A stretch of DNA of 64,000 nucleotides, from positions 1-64,000 of the IMG/VR virus record IMGVR_UViG_3300042387_000438; one strand, written 5' to 3'. Of this stretch, positions 53,129-62,661 are shown piece after piece (the first letter of the stretch is position 1; each line of letters opens with the position of its first letter). The stretch comes from a virus. The notes beneath the pieces were generated by a model, which made no database searches, was not told where the DNA came from, and was given only the letters and a program-made list of their open reading frames with translations. Both the position numbers and the translations under genes were made by a program.

Positions 53129-54637
53129 CTATATCATATTTTGTACGGATGGGTCTTCAAAGAATGTAGTATTACCAGTTTCAAATCTATCATTTCTCCC
53201 AATCACCCCACCGGTCGTACCCCCACCACCGCTTCCAGCGGCTGCGCCTCCACGAGGTTCATCGGTAGGGATTGCTGGTGATACTCGTTCATAGGCTTTA
53301 TCACAAGGACCTACATCTTTTACCATCATCCTAACATCAGGGTCTTCAATATTTATACTATTTTGCAAAGCACAAATATCAATTGAATCCCCACCTTGCA
53401 ATTGTATTTGTTTACCATCTTTAAATTCGTTCTGATATCTAACAACTACCATTTGACCAGCCCCATCTCTTTGTCTTGCCAAATTAGAAACCATATATTT
53501 TCTCATTACAATAACTTCAGGTTCTTGTCTTGGTGGTTCGGGTTCTACGACCGGAAAATCAACAGGTGTTGATATTGGAAGTGTTTTATCAATAGGAGTT
53601 TCCTTTCTAATTACAATTCGTATTTTTTCTTGAACAGGCGTAAGTACTGGTGGAGATTGCTTTACTAATTCAATAATAGGACTTCTTGTATCAATTCTAG
53701 TATCTGAATTTAATCTTTGTAAAACTTTACCCACTTCATCATAACTAGCATCATTACCTGCATCAAATGTAGTTGTTGTTTTAACATCAGGTCTTAACAA
53801 ATGATAATCTAAAGATGCTATTAATAATCTTTGACAAATTGATACAATGGTACTTTTAGTTAATTCAATTGAAGGTCTACTATTTTTTGGTTTTCCATAG
53901 TTTACATTATTTAATTCAGATATTCTATTTGTAAATTCATAGGCAGAAGATTCTACAAATGTATCATATACTCTACTTACAAATGTTTCAAAATCCTGTA
54001 TTTTAAATTCTGTTTTTAATCTAACTAAAAATTTCTCTGAATATCTATCTCTCATATAAGATGATATTTTTGTAGGAGTTATATTTTCAATAAATTTAAA
54101 TACAAAATATATAGTATCATCTCTAAAATTACCATCTCTTATCATTAAATTAAATCGTTCTCTTAATTCTGGATTAGTTTCTAATCCTTTTTTTAATGGA
54201 ACTAATCTAATTTCAGTTCTTGATGGTGATATTTCATTTATCCAAAGTTTATTGTATTTTTGCTCACTACCAACTCTTTTATTTATTAAAGTTATTTGAG
54301 TTTTAAAAATACCACTATCGTATCCAGCTTCTTTAATCAATCGTTCAATATCTACAAAATATTCTTTTGGAAACTGATATCTTTGGAATATAGTACCTTC
54401 TGGTAATAGTATGTAATCTTTTATGTTTTGGGTTGATAGTGTAACATATGTAACCAAATTTCCATTTTTTTGAGGAAGTTGATTATCATTTGTATCGTAC
54501 ATAATAAACTCAATAGCATCTTGGTCACCTAATCCAAAAAAAGATTGTAGGTTTCCCTGCTCAAAAATTTCTCTATCTCTGGCTTCAATACGATATCCTT
54601 TATTATCTATAATCTCTTTAAATGTTCTTATAGCCAT
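53129..54637 (-). CDS. Baseplate/tail-region structural protein of unknown function
   Basis: 502 residues. N-terminal (MAIRTFKEIIDNKGYRIEARDREIFEQGNLQSFFGLGDQDAIEFIMYD) and middle segments (YDSGIFKTQITLINKRVGSEQKYNKLWINEISPSRTEIRLVPL) resemble proteins next to gp6 in environmental T4-like phages. The C-terminus is Gly-rich and probably flexible (PRGGAAAGSGGGGTTGGVIG). No catalytic motif. It overlaps the preceding gene by 10 bases. Candidate baseplate periphery protein (T4 gp7/gp8/gp10 zone), by position only. Confidence 0.55.
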   Translation of the reverse strand: MAIRTFKEIIDNKGYRIEARDREIFEQGNLQSFFGLGDQDAIEFIMYDTNDNQLPQKNGNLVTYVTLSTQNIKDYILLPEGTIFQRYQFPKEYFVDIERLIKEAGYDSGIFKTQITLINKRVGSEQKYNKLWINEISPSRTEIRLVPLKKGLETNPELRERFNLMIRDGNFRDDTIYFVFKFIENITPTKISSYMRDRYSEKFLVRLKTEFKIQDFETFVSRVYDTFVESSAYEFTNRISELNNVNYGKPKNSRPSIELTKSTIVSICQRLLIASLDYHLLRPDVKTTTTFDAGNDASYDEVGKVLQRLNSDTRIDTRSPIIELVKQSPPVLTPVQEKIRIVIRKETPIDKTLPISTPVDFPVVEPEPPRQEPEVIVMRKYMVSNLARQRDGAGQMVVVRYQNEFKDGKQIQLQGGDSIDICALQNSINIEDPDVRMMVKDVGPCDKAYERVSPAIPTDEPRGGAAAGSGGGGTTGGVIGRNDRFETGNTTFFEDPSVQNMI

Positions 54638-55716
54638 CCCAATGATAATTTTTTCTTTTTATATTTTCTTTTTAATTTAACTACATTATAAATAATCAAT
54701 GAATATTGGCAACCTACAAAGTGCAATCCTTTACCAATTAAATTATCGTTTGGTAATACACCCATTATGTGTGCCATATGTTCTGACCAAGGTTTAACTG
54801 CTACATATAGATACTTAGAATATTGTGAGTTTTTAGTAAAATAATCCACAACAGATTGTGCCCACATTAAGTAACCCATAGCAACGTGTCTATTTTCTTT
54901 CAACATCATCTCACCAAATGCCTCATCTGCTGCCCATATGTGTTGAGGTATAAATCCTTGCTCATAAAGCATGTTACAAATAATTTTTCCCTTCTTATTG
55001 GCGGTAGTACTTCTTATTAAATTTGTTTGAAGTGCGGAGTTATCTCTACTTAATGCATCTATTGCACTATCCTTTTCAAAAATGGTATTATTTTGCAGAC
55101 GTATTGATTCATTTAATGAAATTATTTGTTTTGTAGATGTACTTACCTGCTCTTCATATTGTGTTACCTGTCCTTTTAAAGATTCATTTCTAGCATATGC
55201 CGAAACTCTTTGTACAGATTCAGCAGTTGCTCTTTGGATAGCGTTTTGTAATTCTTGTATTGAACTCTGAACTTTAGTTGTTGATTGTTGTGCATTGTTT
55301 TCCGCAACCGCAAGTAACAAATCTTTATTATCCATATCAATTCTCATTGCCTCAAGTTCGGTTTCTAAACCACTTATAGTTCCCTCTAAAGATGATATTT
55401 CAGTATTTAGTTCTCTAATATTTTCCGTCAAATCCGCAACTTCCGCAACTTTAGCATCATAGATAAATTTAAGAACAGTTTCTGGTAAATTTGGTACTTC
55501 TAATGGTAATAATTCTACAATAGTTGTATCAATTGATTTTATTATTTCTGTTTCATTATATTTTGGTTTTTGTAATTTACCAAATACAATACCATCCGAA
55601 GTTTCTTTATCTTCAAACATATAAACTCCAAAATCATTTTTAGTATCAATGATTTGCGAACCACTAACTAAAAGTTCGGATATTATTGCTTCATTTTGTA
55701 AACCTGTTTTTATCAT
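54628..55716 (-). CDS. Coiled-coil structural protein with conserved C-terminal domain
   Basis: 362 residues. About 90-235 form an uninterrupted coiled coil (VADLTENIRELNTEISSLEGTISGLETELEAMRIDMDNK...). The C-terminal domain GKIICNMLYEQGFIPQHIWAADEAFGEMM...GYLMWAQSVVDYFTKN...AVKPWSEHMAHIMGV occurs with various N-terminal partners in other proteins. Probably a trimeric or dimeric rod in the baseplate. It ends in a basic tail (KLKRKYKKKKLSLGWL) that overlaps the next start by 10 bases. Function unknown. Confidence 0.55.
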   Translation of the reverse strand: MIKTGLQNEAIISELLVSGSQIIDTKNDFGVYMFEDKETSDGIVFGKLQKPKYNETEIIKSIDTTIVELLPLEVPNLPETVLKFIYDAKVAEVADLTENIRELNTEISSLEGTISGLETELEAMRIDMDNKDLLLAVAENNAQQSTTKVQSSIQELQNAIQRATAESVQRVSAYARNESLKGQVTQYEEQVSTSTKQIISLNESIRLQNNTIFEKDSAIDALSRDNSALQTNLIRSTTANKKGKIICNMLYEQGFIPQHIWAADEAFGEMMLKENRHVAMGYLMWAQSVVDYFTKNSQYSKYLYVAVKPWSEHMAHIMGVLPNDNLIGKGLHFVGCQYSLIIYNVVKLKRKYKKKKLSLGWL

Positions 55717-55717
55717 C

Positions 55718-56785
55718 TTAGTACTTAATTACACCAAATATTATATTATCATCAAAATAAGAAATAGAACCATCTCTATCTATTTTAAATTCTATTTTAT
55801 ATTTTCTATCAACCTCCCAATTGGAAAGATTTAAATTTATATAGTTACCAATTGAATCACAACTTACTTTTGAATATTCCGAAAAGGGGATTATTACATC
55901 GTTTGAATGTAAATCTTTTATTTGATAATATGTAGTTTCGGGTAAATACTTAACATCATTATATGCAAATGTGCTTGTAAATGTTTTTAATGGATATAAT
56001 TCTCTACCCAACACTCTTAATTTTGGAATACTATTTAATTTATATTCTTTCTTTAAATTAGATATACTAACTTTTATATCTTCGGTTGTTAATTCGGTTA
56101 GTGAACCAGTTACAATTTTTTGGTCATCCCAACCTATTCTAATTTTTGGTTGATAAATTGTATGCGTTTCTTTTGAAAAGAATTTAAGTTGACCGTAATC
56201 ATTTGTATCTCTTTCTTTGTCAACATCTCTCCTTAAAATAAAACCATCGTTTGGAATAGAACCACTTACCCATCCTCTTAAAATAGATTTAACATCCATT
56301 TCAATATCAGCAGTTTGATAACTATATCCTTGAGATGCCTGATAATTAGTCCACCAAGTACCACCAGTTCCATTATTTACACTAGCAGTTGTGTTTGTGT
56401 TAAAAGTGTTTTCTAACCATTCAACACTATTATCACCATCTCTATAATTCCAAGTTACACCGGCGGTTTCAATTTCATCAAATCGATTACCTTTACCCAT
56501 TTCCCAACTGCCAGATAATGCATTTGCAAATATTGTGTAATCTAATGGTATCTCATTACTTTCGGTTTCTCTCAAAATAAGAGTTGCATTACTCATTGAT
56601 ACATCACCACTTACAATTGAAGATGATAGATACCCCATTTCAAATTTAAGTAAAGCATGGGTTATATCTTTTATATTTCCATAATATACTTTATTTATTT
56701 CCAATATCTCATCAAGCCCAGTATTTTGATTGGGTTGCTGTAAATACAATGTTGCATCTTTAGATGCTGTTAAAAAATATATCAT
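55718..56785 (-). CDS. DNRLRE-like structural protein after gp6
   Basis: 355 residues. MIYFLTASKDATLYLQQPNQNTGLDEILEI...ALLKFEM and ATLILRETESNEIPLDYTIFANALSGSWEMGKG resemble the DNRLRE type of beta-sandwich known from surface proteins and phage particles. The C-terminal third (YKLNSIPKLRVLGRELYPLKTFTSTFAYNDVKYLPETTYYQIKD) is a second beta domain. It overlaps the stop of the gp6 gene by one base (TAATG). Possibly a baseplate-arm or fibre-socket protein. Confidence 0.6.
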   Translation of the reverse strand: MIYFLTASKDATLYLQQPNQNTGLDEILEINKVYYGNIKDITHALLKFEMGYLSSSIVSGDVSMSNATLILRETESNEIPLDYTIFANALSGSWEMGKGNRFDEIETAGVTWNYRDGDNSVEWLENTFNTNTTASVNNGTGGTWWTNYQASQGYSYQTADIEMDVKSILRGWVSGSIPNDGFILRRDVDKERDTNDYGQLKFFSKETHTIYQPKIRIGWDDQKIVTGSLTELTTEDIKVSISNLKKEYKLNSIPKLRVLGRELYPLKTFTSTFAYNDVKYLPETTYYQIKDLHSNDVIIPFSEYSKVSCDSIGNYINLNLSNWEVDRKYKIEFKIDRDGSISYFDDNIIFGVIKY

Positions 56786-58821
56786 TATCTTACTCGTCCT
56801 TTAATGTCTGAATCCGGAAACTTAATTTCAAAAATAGATGGGTCTAACGATGGATATACAATTTTATCTTTAGTTGCAGCATCTACGTTATATGAATTTG
56901 GTGAATAATTTCCACCACATTTATTTGTTATTTTCATCATTGGTACTGATGATACACCTTCAACGTTTGCTATTAGTAATTCTACTTCGCTTAAATTAAT
57001 TGTTTGATTGAATGTCCAATTATCTATATTAAAATAATCTTTCAATTCAGTAATACATTTAGTAAGTACTTCACTTTTGTTGTAGTTGTTATATATGATA
57101 ATATCAAACTCAACACCAATATTTATAATATACCCATCACTTATATTAACACCATCTGTCAACATTCGGTATTCGTTCATATAAGTTTTAAGATTTTCTT
57201 TTACTGCTTTATTAAGATTTGTAAGATTTCCGTTTAAATCATATCCCAACAAATAGAGGTTAATTGCAAACGGATTATTTTTTTCCTTTAAGTTGGAATC
57301 TTTACCAATTAAATATGTTGTAATATCTTGCTTAACGGATTGTATAGTTGGTTCTTCTGAATCAGGCTTATTAACAAAACTCATAACCAAATCCGTAAAC
57401 TCTTGTAAATGATTTGGTGATGCTAATATAGAAGCAGGTGAATTATTATCCAATGTACCATCTGCAGTTGCAAATGCTTTAGCAACACCACCATATTTTG
57501 ATGGTAATGATAATGCTCTAACTTGATAATCTTTTGCAGTTACTGCTCTATTTTGTGCACCAAAGTTTGCCAATGCGTTTTGTCTAATCTCTTCAATAGT
57601 TTCACCATCTCTACCACCTGTTGCGGGTATTTCGTTATCAACTGCTACTGAATTTTTAATACTATTATATGTTGCTATTTGTGCATTTGTAAATGAATCA
57701 ATATCATCTTCATATTCTATTCCAACTATTCTAGTCAAATCACCTTTAACTATATTTGAACTAATACCACCACCTACAAAATATTTAACAATAATACTTG
57801 TGTTTGATGGAGATGTTCCATACGTTTTTGTTTTTAAAAAATTAGTTGGGTCAAATGATTCTTCCAATCTACTAATTGAGTTTGGTAAACCAAGTCCTAC
57901 ATTTTTAAGATTTGGTATTAATTGTTCATCCGATGCGGATGGGTCACCTGCTCCAAATTGTAATGTAGTTGTACTATTTTGATTTACTTTTGCTACAAAT
58001 CTTCTTGGTGTTTTTATAGTTTTAAGAATATATGGAACTGTTGTTTTAAATTGATATAATTCAGCATCATTTGATTCTGTTGTTGGTTGTTCAATATACA
58101 CCATTTCTTGTCCCAAATATGGAACTTCATAATATTTGTTTCCATTCGAATCCCTAACATCATATATTTGAATAATGTTCGTTTCATCTAATGTTATTGA
58201 TTGAAATGGTTGATATGCTCCAAACGTAAATGTTCTTTCCGATGTGATAGCTGATATTGCTTGTACATATTTTTTAACCAAATAAAAAGTAGGTTCTCCA
58301 GTATTTACATCTCTTTCGTAAATTGTAATCTCTCTATTGTTTTCATCATTAAAATCAACTACGTCTGTTGTTCTAAATAAAATATCATTTTCAGTAGATT
58401 GTAATCGCATACCTTCTTTTATTCTAAGAAAATATGTTTCATCTGGTTTGTTATTAACACCACTTCCAATTGATGGAATTAATTGATATACCGATACATT
58501 TGTTATTGCTGGAGATGTTACTTTTGGTTTATATCCCAAAAATTGAGATAATGCAATTACACTTTGAATATCTTCAGCGTATGGCATTAATGATTCTTTT
58601 AAAGTATCATCTACATAATAAGATAATGAATCACCAACATACGATGCTAATTCAATAAACATCATACCAGGTGATGTTTCATTAAAATCAGAATATGTTT
58701 TTGGAAAATATGTTTTAGAAAATTCAATTAAGTTTTCTCTAAATGCAGCAAAGTCTTTATTTAGATATTTTATATCTTTTCCTTTGTTTTTAAAATTCTT
58801 ATTTATTGTAGTTAATGCCAT
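56785..58821 (-). CDS. gp6: Baseplate wedge protein (T4 gp6 / BaseplateJ family)
   Basis: 678 residues, the size range of T4 gp6. NKDFAAFRENLIEFSKTYFPKTYSDFNETSPGMMFIELASYVGDSLSYYVDDTLKESLMPYAED is the classical N-terminal signature; ETIEEIRQNALANFGAQNRAVTAKDYQVRALSLP...AKAFATADG is the conserved BaseplateJ core, and a C-terminal domain with SEVELLIANVEGVSSVPMMKITNKCGG closes it. It forms the iris of the wedge and contacts gp25. The order gp25-gp6 matches many myoviruses. Confidence 0.94.
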   Translation of the reverse strand: MALTTINKNFKNKGKDIKYLNKDFAAFRENLIEFSKTYFPKTYSDFNETSPGMMFIELASYVGDSLSYYVDDTLKESLMPYAEDIQSVIALSQFLGYKPKVTSPAITNVSVYQLIPSIGSGVNNKPDETYFLRIKEGMRLQSTENDILFRTTDVVDFNDENNREITIYERDVNTGEPTFYLVKKYVQAISAITSERTFTFGAYQPFQSITLDETNIIQIYDVRDSNGNKYYEVPYLGQEMVYIEQPTTESNDAELYQFKTTVPYILKTIKTPRRFVAKVNQNSTTTLQFGAGDPSASDEQLIPNLKNVGLGLPNSISRLEESFDPTNFLKTKTYGTSPSNTSIIVKYFVGGGISSNIVKGDLTRIVGIEYEDDIDSFTNAQIATYNSIKNSVAVDNEIPATGGRDGETIEEIRQNALANFGAQNRAVTAKDYQVRALSLPSKYGGVAKAFATADGTLDNNSPASILASPNHLQEFTDLVMSFVNKPDSEEPTIQSVKQDITTYLIGKDSNLKEKNNPFAINLYLLGYDLNGNLTNLNKAVKENLKTYMNEYRMLTDGVNISDGYIINIGVEFDIIIYNNYNKSEVLTKCITELKDYFNIDNWTFNQTINLSEVELLIANVEGVSSVPMMKITNKCGGNYSPNSYNVDAATKDKIVYPSLDPSIFEIKFPDSDIKGRVR

Positions 58822-58825
58822 TTTT

Positions 58826-59248
58826 TTATACTGTAAAGGTTACTGTCTCCATACCTACATTATTTGTTATACTAAATGTTAATGAAATTTCAACACGATT
58901 GGTATCCTTAAATTCATCAGTCTGTCTAACATCAATTTCTTCAATAGTAACGTATGGCAACCACTTTTCCATACTGTTTGTAATAACTTCTTCTATTTCA
59001 TCAGCTAAAAAGTCATCATTAAAATCAAAAAGTAATTCTTGTAAGCCACTACCCAATTCCGGTTGCATTACTCTTTCTTTTCTTTTTGTTAATAAAAGGT
59101 TTTTAATATTTGTTTTTACTTGGTCAATTGTTTTAAATGATTGATTAAATGCATTATTTCCTATTTGTAATGGCAATGTAATACCAATAGCATAATCGTT
59201 ATATGCAATTGTATCTTTAACCATCCTTTGACCTAATAATACTGCCAT
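58826..59248 (-). CDS. gp25: Baseplate wedge protein (T4 gp25-like)
   Basis: 140 residues, slightly longer than T4 gp25 (132). Q.KTIDQVKTNIKNLLLTKRKERVMQPELGSGLQELLFDF is the diagnostic segment of the GPW/gp25 family, with the conserved R-x-M-x-P-x-x-G. gp25 seeds sheath attachment to the baseplate. It precedes gp6 by 4 bases and shares one base with the stop of the 168-residue gene (TAATG). Confidence 0.95.
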   Translation of the reverse strand: MAVLLGQRMVKDTIAYNDYAIGITLPLQIGNNAFNQSFKTIDQVKTNIKNLLLTKRKERVMQPELGSGLQELLFDFNDDFLADEIEEVITNSMEKWLPYVTIEEIDVRQTDEFKDTNRVEISLTFSITNNVGMETVTFTV

Positions 59249-59754
59249 TATTTTTTATTAAATCGTTTTACTAATTCTGAATAATCTCTGTTCAATGCTT
59301 TATCCAATTCAGGCACCCCAGTTTGAACACCTAATCCACTTGGTTGAGGTCCTCTAGCTAAATCACCATATCCCATTTTATCAGCTACTGCAGTTCTACC
59401 TACAACAGACCCCATATCACCTTGTCCAAAATTCATTGTTCTAAAACCACCATCACCTTGTGGGATACCACCTCTTGTTTCATTTAAAATTTGATTAATA
59501 ATTGGGTTTTTACTAAATTGTTTAGTTTCTACTACTTTAGTTTCAACCGATTCCTTAATAGTATCATTCCCCAATATTGCTTTAGCCATTGAAAATCCTT
59601 CACTTTCTTTTTTAGGTTGTGGTTTAGTATTTCCTTCCGCTAAAACCTTTTTCATTTCCGCTTTCACTCCTTCTTTAATCAAAGCAGGGAGTTGTTGTTT
59701 TAACTCCTCTTTGATAAGAATTTGAATAGCTTTTAATAATTTATCCGTATTCAT
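59248..59754 (-). CDS. Baseplate-region protein with targeting-like N-terminus
   Basis: 168 residues. N-terminal amphipathic helices (MNTDKLLKAIQILIKEELKQQLPALIKEGVKAEMKKVLAE) then KNPIINQILNETRGGIPQ and a flexible Gly-rich segment. The ESV-x-x-K/V motif (KESVETKVVE) near 80 recalls the sites in the head polyprotein. I know no family name. It starts the gp25-gp6 transcript under a late-type box. Confidence 0.5.
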   Translation of the reverse strand: MNTDKLLKAIQILIKEELKQQLPALIKEGVKAEMKKVLAEGNTKPQPKKESEGFSMAKAILGNDTIKESVETKVVETKQFSKNPIINQILNETRGGIPQGDGGFRTMNFGQGDMGSVVGRTAVADKMGYGDLARGPQPSGLGVQTGVPELDKALNRDYSELVKRFNKK

Positions 59755-59779
59755 TTGATTATCTTTCGTTGTTGTTAAT

Positions 59780-59787
59780 ATAAATAT
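59780..59787 (-). promoter_or_regulatory. Late-type promoter box of the gp25-gp6 transcript
   Basis: Minus strand CAAATATTTATATTAAC; core 25 bases before the ATG of the 168-residue gene. Confidence 0.6.
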
Positions 59788-59809
59788 TTGATTTGTTTAT
59801 TTTTGGGAT

Positions 59810-60742
59810 TTATGCCCAAAGTGTCGGGTCTCTTTGTAATTCTCTCCAATAAACTGCAAATCTACTTACTCTATCGTTCAATCCATTATAACCACCATTG
59901 ATTCTTTTAGTTACAACTTTAATAGTATCAATCGATGAATTAACACATTTTGGACCTAAACTATTTGATTTCCAAAATAAACAAGCGGTATCAGCATAAT
60001 ATTGCTGTGCAACTACTCTTGGATTTCCTACAAAATCACCACCAGCAACAGGTCCAAATTTTGTATAGTTTGCTCTACCCGTTAATTGAATATATCCCCT
60101 ACCTTTATATCGTACACCATCGCCAGGTTGTGTATTACCCAAATCACGTCTACCTTCATATGCAGCTCCACTTGCCAATTCTTCTCTATAAATAAATCCT
60201 CCACTTTCGTGAGCACATTGTGCTAAAAAGTGTGCTCTTTCCAAAGGACTTCTACCCACTCCATATTTTCTCATAGCAACAACTATTTCGGGTGGAACTT
60301 TTACACTTGTTTTGTAATTAGGTATTTTTTCAACACCATCAACCGGCAATTTATCTGCGGATAAAGATACTACACCGCCAGAATCACTACCACCTCCACC
60401 ACCTCCACCAGAAGAACCGCCTGTATATTCCACACCAGATAGTGCAGCTGCGGTTGCAGAATTTAAATCAGCTCCCCTTTGTGATGCTCTTTCAGCTATT
60501 GCTTCTTGTTCAGGTGTCATTTCTATTGCAGATGTATCAACTTGACCAATAGGTATTGATGGTGCTGCTGGGGGAACTGTATAACCTGTCCAATTTATAA
60601 TACCCGGTCCGGGTGTACCCAAAGGTGGATATAAAGATGTTGTTGATATAACGCCGGTTACAGTAGTTAAATGTTGAGTTGCATAACGAATGAACTCATC
60701 AACTATTACTCCAGTATTATCCGTAGGTCTAACTGCTGACAT
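59810..60742 (-). CDS. GH19-type peptidoglycan glycosidase, probably baseplate-associated
   Basis: 310 residues. The N-terminal 150 are a Ser/Gly/Pro-rich linker (GGSSGGGGGGGSDSGG). The catalytic domain (about 155-310) has LERAHFLAQCAHESGGF with the expected acid Glu179, and YKGRGYIQLTGRANYTKFG (212-230), the hallmark of GH19 chitinase/lysozyme enzymes used by phages against peptidoglycan. The location among baseplate hub genes and the long linker favour a virion enzyme used at entry over a lysis endolysin, though both are possible. No signal peptide. Confidence 0.88.
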   Translation of the reverse strand: MSAVRPTDNTGVIVDEFIRYATQHLTTVTGVISTTSLYPPLGTPGPGIINWTGYTVPPAAPSIPIGQVDTSAIEMTPEQEAIAERASQRGADLNSATAAALSGVEYTGGSSGGGGGGGSDSGGVVSLSADKLPVDGVEKIPNYKTSVKVPPEIVVAMRKYGVGRSPLERAHFLAQCAHESGGFIYREELASGAAYEGRRDLGNTQPGDGVRYKGRGYIQLTGRANYTKFGPVAGGDFVGNPRVVAQQYYADTACLFWKSNSLGPKCVNSSIDTIKVVTKRINGGYNGLNDRVSRFAVYWRELQRDPTLWA

Positions 60743-60746
60743 TTTA

Positions 60747-61583
60747 TTATTTTTTTATTGGTAATACAAATCCAACTGCTTTTGCAATTCTTGCTGATTT
60801 ACGGAATACACCTACTCCGTTTCTACTAAAACCACCACCAGAAGTATTACCTTCTATTGTAGTTACTCTATCCCCACTTATTGCCTCAACAATTCCTATG
60901 TGATGTGCATCTGCCGAACTACCATATAAAATAGCTGCTCCAATTGCAGGTTTGCTACTAAACAATCCATTTCGTTTTGCCCAACTCATCCAAACATCAC
61001 ATGATGCACTATTGGGTGATTTTGCACCAGCACTCTTATACCAAGCAGATACCGCAGCAGCACACCAATATGCGGGTGTATTAAATCCAACACCTTTTAA
61101 CATTTGTAAAACTCTTGGACCGGAATTTTCAGGTTTTCCCGGTGGTAGTGGATTTTCAGTTACTCCTAAATCTCTTAAAGCATATTGAACTATTTTTAAT
61201 CCTATTTCCATATCAGGTGGCAAATCTGCTATAATCTCTTGCTTTGGTTCATTTGATACATCCGATGAAGATGCATTCTCACCACTTCCCAATCTTTCCG
61301 ATTGATATGCTATTTGTTCTCTTGCAGTTTGTGCTTTAGCCTGTCCTTCGGGTGTTGGGTCATTTTGAAATTCTTGCAAATCTTTTTTTGCAACATCCAA
61401 ATCTTCTTGTGCACCAGCTTTTTCCTCTTCGGATAAAGTATCTCCCTGTCTTGCTCCTACCGATGGTTGTGGTGGTCCCCAAACTCCCGGACTTAAAACC
61501 ACATTATTTATTACAGCAACATTGGCAGTTGAGCCTGGTGCTGGTATAAGTGGTATTGGAAAGTTTCTCATTATAGCTCCCAT
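60747..61583 (-). CDS. CHAP/NlpC-like peptidoglycan hydrolase
   Basis: 278 residues. Residues 1-125 contain a helical segment (LSEEEKAGAQEDLDVAKKDLQEFQND); the enzymatic domain starts near 125. AYWCAAAVSAWYKSAG provides nucleophile Cys174, AHHIGIVEAI the His (227 or 228) and TTIEGNTSG (Glu244, Asn246) the third position, in CHAP order. It should cut peptide or amide bonds of peptidoglycan. 4 bases before the GH19-type gene and 10 after the M15-type gene, so the three hydrolases are made together. Confidence 0.85.
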   Translation of the reverse strand: MGAIMRNFPIPLIPAPGSTANVAVINNVVLSPGVWGPPQPSVGARQGDTLSEEEKAGAQEDLDVAKKDLQEFQNDPTPEGQAKAQTAREQIAYQSERLGSGENASSSDVSNEPKQEIIADLPPDMEIGLKIVQYALRDLGVTENPLPPGKPENSGPRVLQMLKGVGFNTPAYWCAAAVSAWYKSAGAKSPNSASCDVWMSWAKRNGLFSSKPAIGAAILYGSSADAHHIGIVEAISGDRVTTIEGNTSGGGFSRNGVGVFRKSARIAKAVGFVLPIKK

Positions 61584-61593
61584 ATCTTAATAA

Positions 61594-62658
61594 TTATTCA
61601 TATATAGAAACGTGCATTGGGTCATTATTACTTAACCATGTCATTCCTTTTGATTTAAATATTGCTGCTACTTGTTGGAATCCTTTATCAAATTCATTAA
61701 GTTCTCTAAGTTTTTTCTTACCACTATAAATTCCATCTGATTTAAATTTTACACCATATGGGTATATTCCCGTATTCATATCAATCGCAGTTCCCCAACT
61801 ATGATTTGATAATCTAGTACCACAAGTTACATTTCTAATAGCCAACCCACCTCCGCAATTTTCAATATATCTTTGCAATCCTTTTGCTTTTATTTCTTCT
61901 AATGCGGGTTTTATAATTGCTGCCAAATTTTTATGAACTAATATTTTAGAACTACCTTTGGCAGTTGGAAACATTATTTGAGTACAATTTTTTGTTAGAT
62001 ATTCTTGATTTGTTTTGTACCATTTTCTAGGACAATCTGAGTCAGCATTTTCTATACTTCTTATTTCAAAATTTGGAGCAGTTCCCAATGCAGGCCATAT
62101 TCCATTTCCACATTTATTAAATAATGCAGTATCACCCCTTCCAACTAATTTAGTATCAGCATTACTTTGGGATTTTTCATTATTAAAATCGTTTACAGAA
62201 TCTAATGCTTCTTTTGGTGAAACATTACTATTATTTGCCATTGCGGCTTCTTTTGATGGAAACTGTCTTTCATACTCTAATTGAGTTTTTGGGTATTCTC
62301 TATTAATATCGGTTTGAATTGCTTCAGCCTCCACCGCATCAATACCATCCGCATTATCAGCTATACTAGCAGGCCCACCTGGTGCACTCCAATACGCAAT
62401 TACACCCTTTCCCATTTCACCAACTAAATCATATGGACCTGTTGATGATAATCCTTTTTGTAAAGCAATTTTAAACAATCTTTCCATTGTTGCAACATCA
62501 CCTTGCTGAATTGCTATATTATTTAAAGTATCAAATCCTCTTTTAATTGCAGCATCGTATTCAACTGCATAAGCCCTAGCCACAGTATCTATATCAGGTA
62601 TACTACCTGGTCTATTTGAAATTCTTACAATATTTTGTTTAAATATTTCCCAAGACAT
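61594..62658 (-). CDS. M15-type (VanY-like) peptidoglycan peptidase
   Basis: 354 residues. The C-terminal 95 residues hold LSNHSWGTAIDMN (His286, Asp293) and NNDPMHVSIYE (His349): the HxxxxxxD...H zinc site of peptidase M15. A conserved region upstream (CGNGIWPALGTAPNFEIRSIENADSDCPRKW) and a helical N-terminal 150 (ARAYAVEYDAAIKRGFDTLNNIAIQQGDVATMERL) probably anchor it in the baseplate. It cuts L-Ala-D-Glu or D-Ala bonds in related enzymes; the exact bond here is unknown. Confidence 0.85.
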   Translation of the reverse strand: MSWEIFKQNIVRISNRPGSIPDIDTVARAYAVEYDAAIKRGFDTLNNIAIQQGDVATMERLFKIALQKGLSSTGPYDLVGEMGKGVIAYWSAPGGPASIADNADGIDAVEAEAIQTDINREYPKTQLEYERQFPSKEAAMANNSNVSPKEALDSVNDFNNEKSQSNADTKLVGRGDTALFNKCGNGIWPALGTAPNFEIRSIENADSDCPRKWYKTNQEYLTKNCTQIMFPTAKGSSKILVHKNLAAIIKPALEEIKAKGLQRYIENCGGGLAIRNVTCGTRLSNHSWGTAIDMNTGIYPYGVKFKSDGIYSGKKKLRELNEFDKGFQQVAAIFKSKGMTWLSNNDPMHVSIYE

Positions 62659-62661
62659 AAT

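Noticed and set aside
7371-59787. Reading the plus-strand TATAAATA sequences as T4 late promoters.
   Set aside because: They would point away from every adjacent gene start; the useful reading is their complement on the minus strand.
59805-59830. Hairpin TTTGGG/CCCAAA around the stop codon of the GH19-type gene.
   Set aside because: Six base pairs without a T-run on either strand; not a credible terminator.
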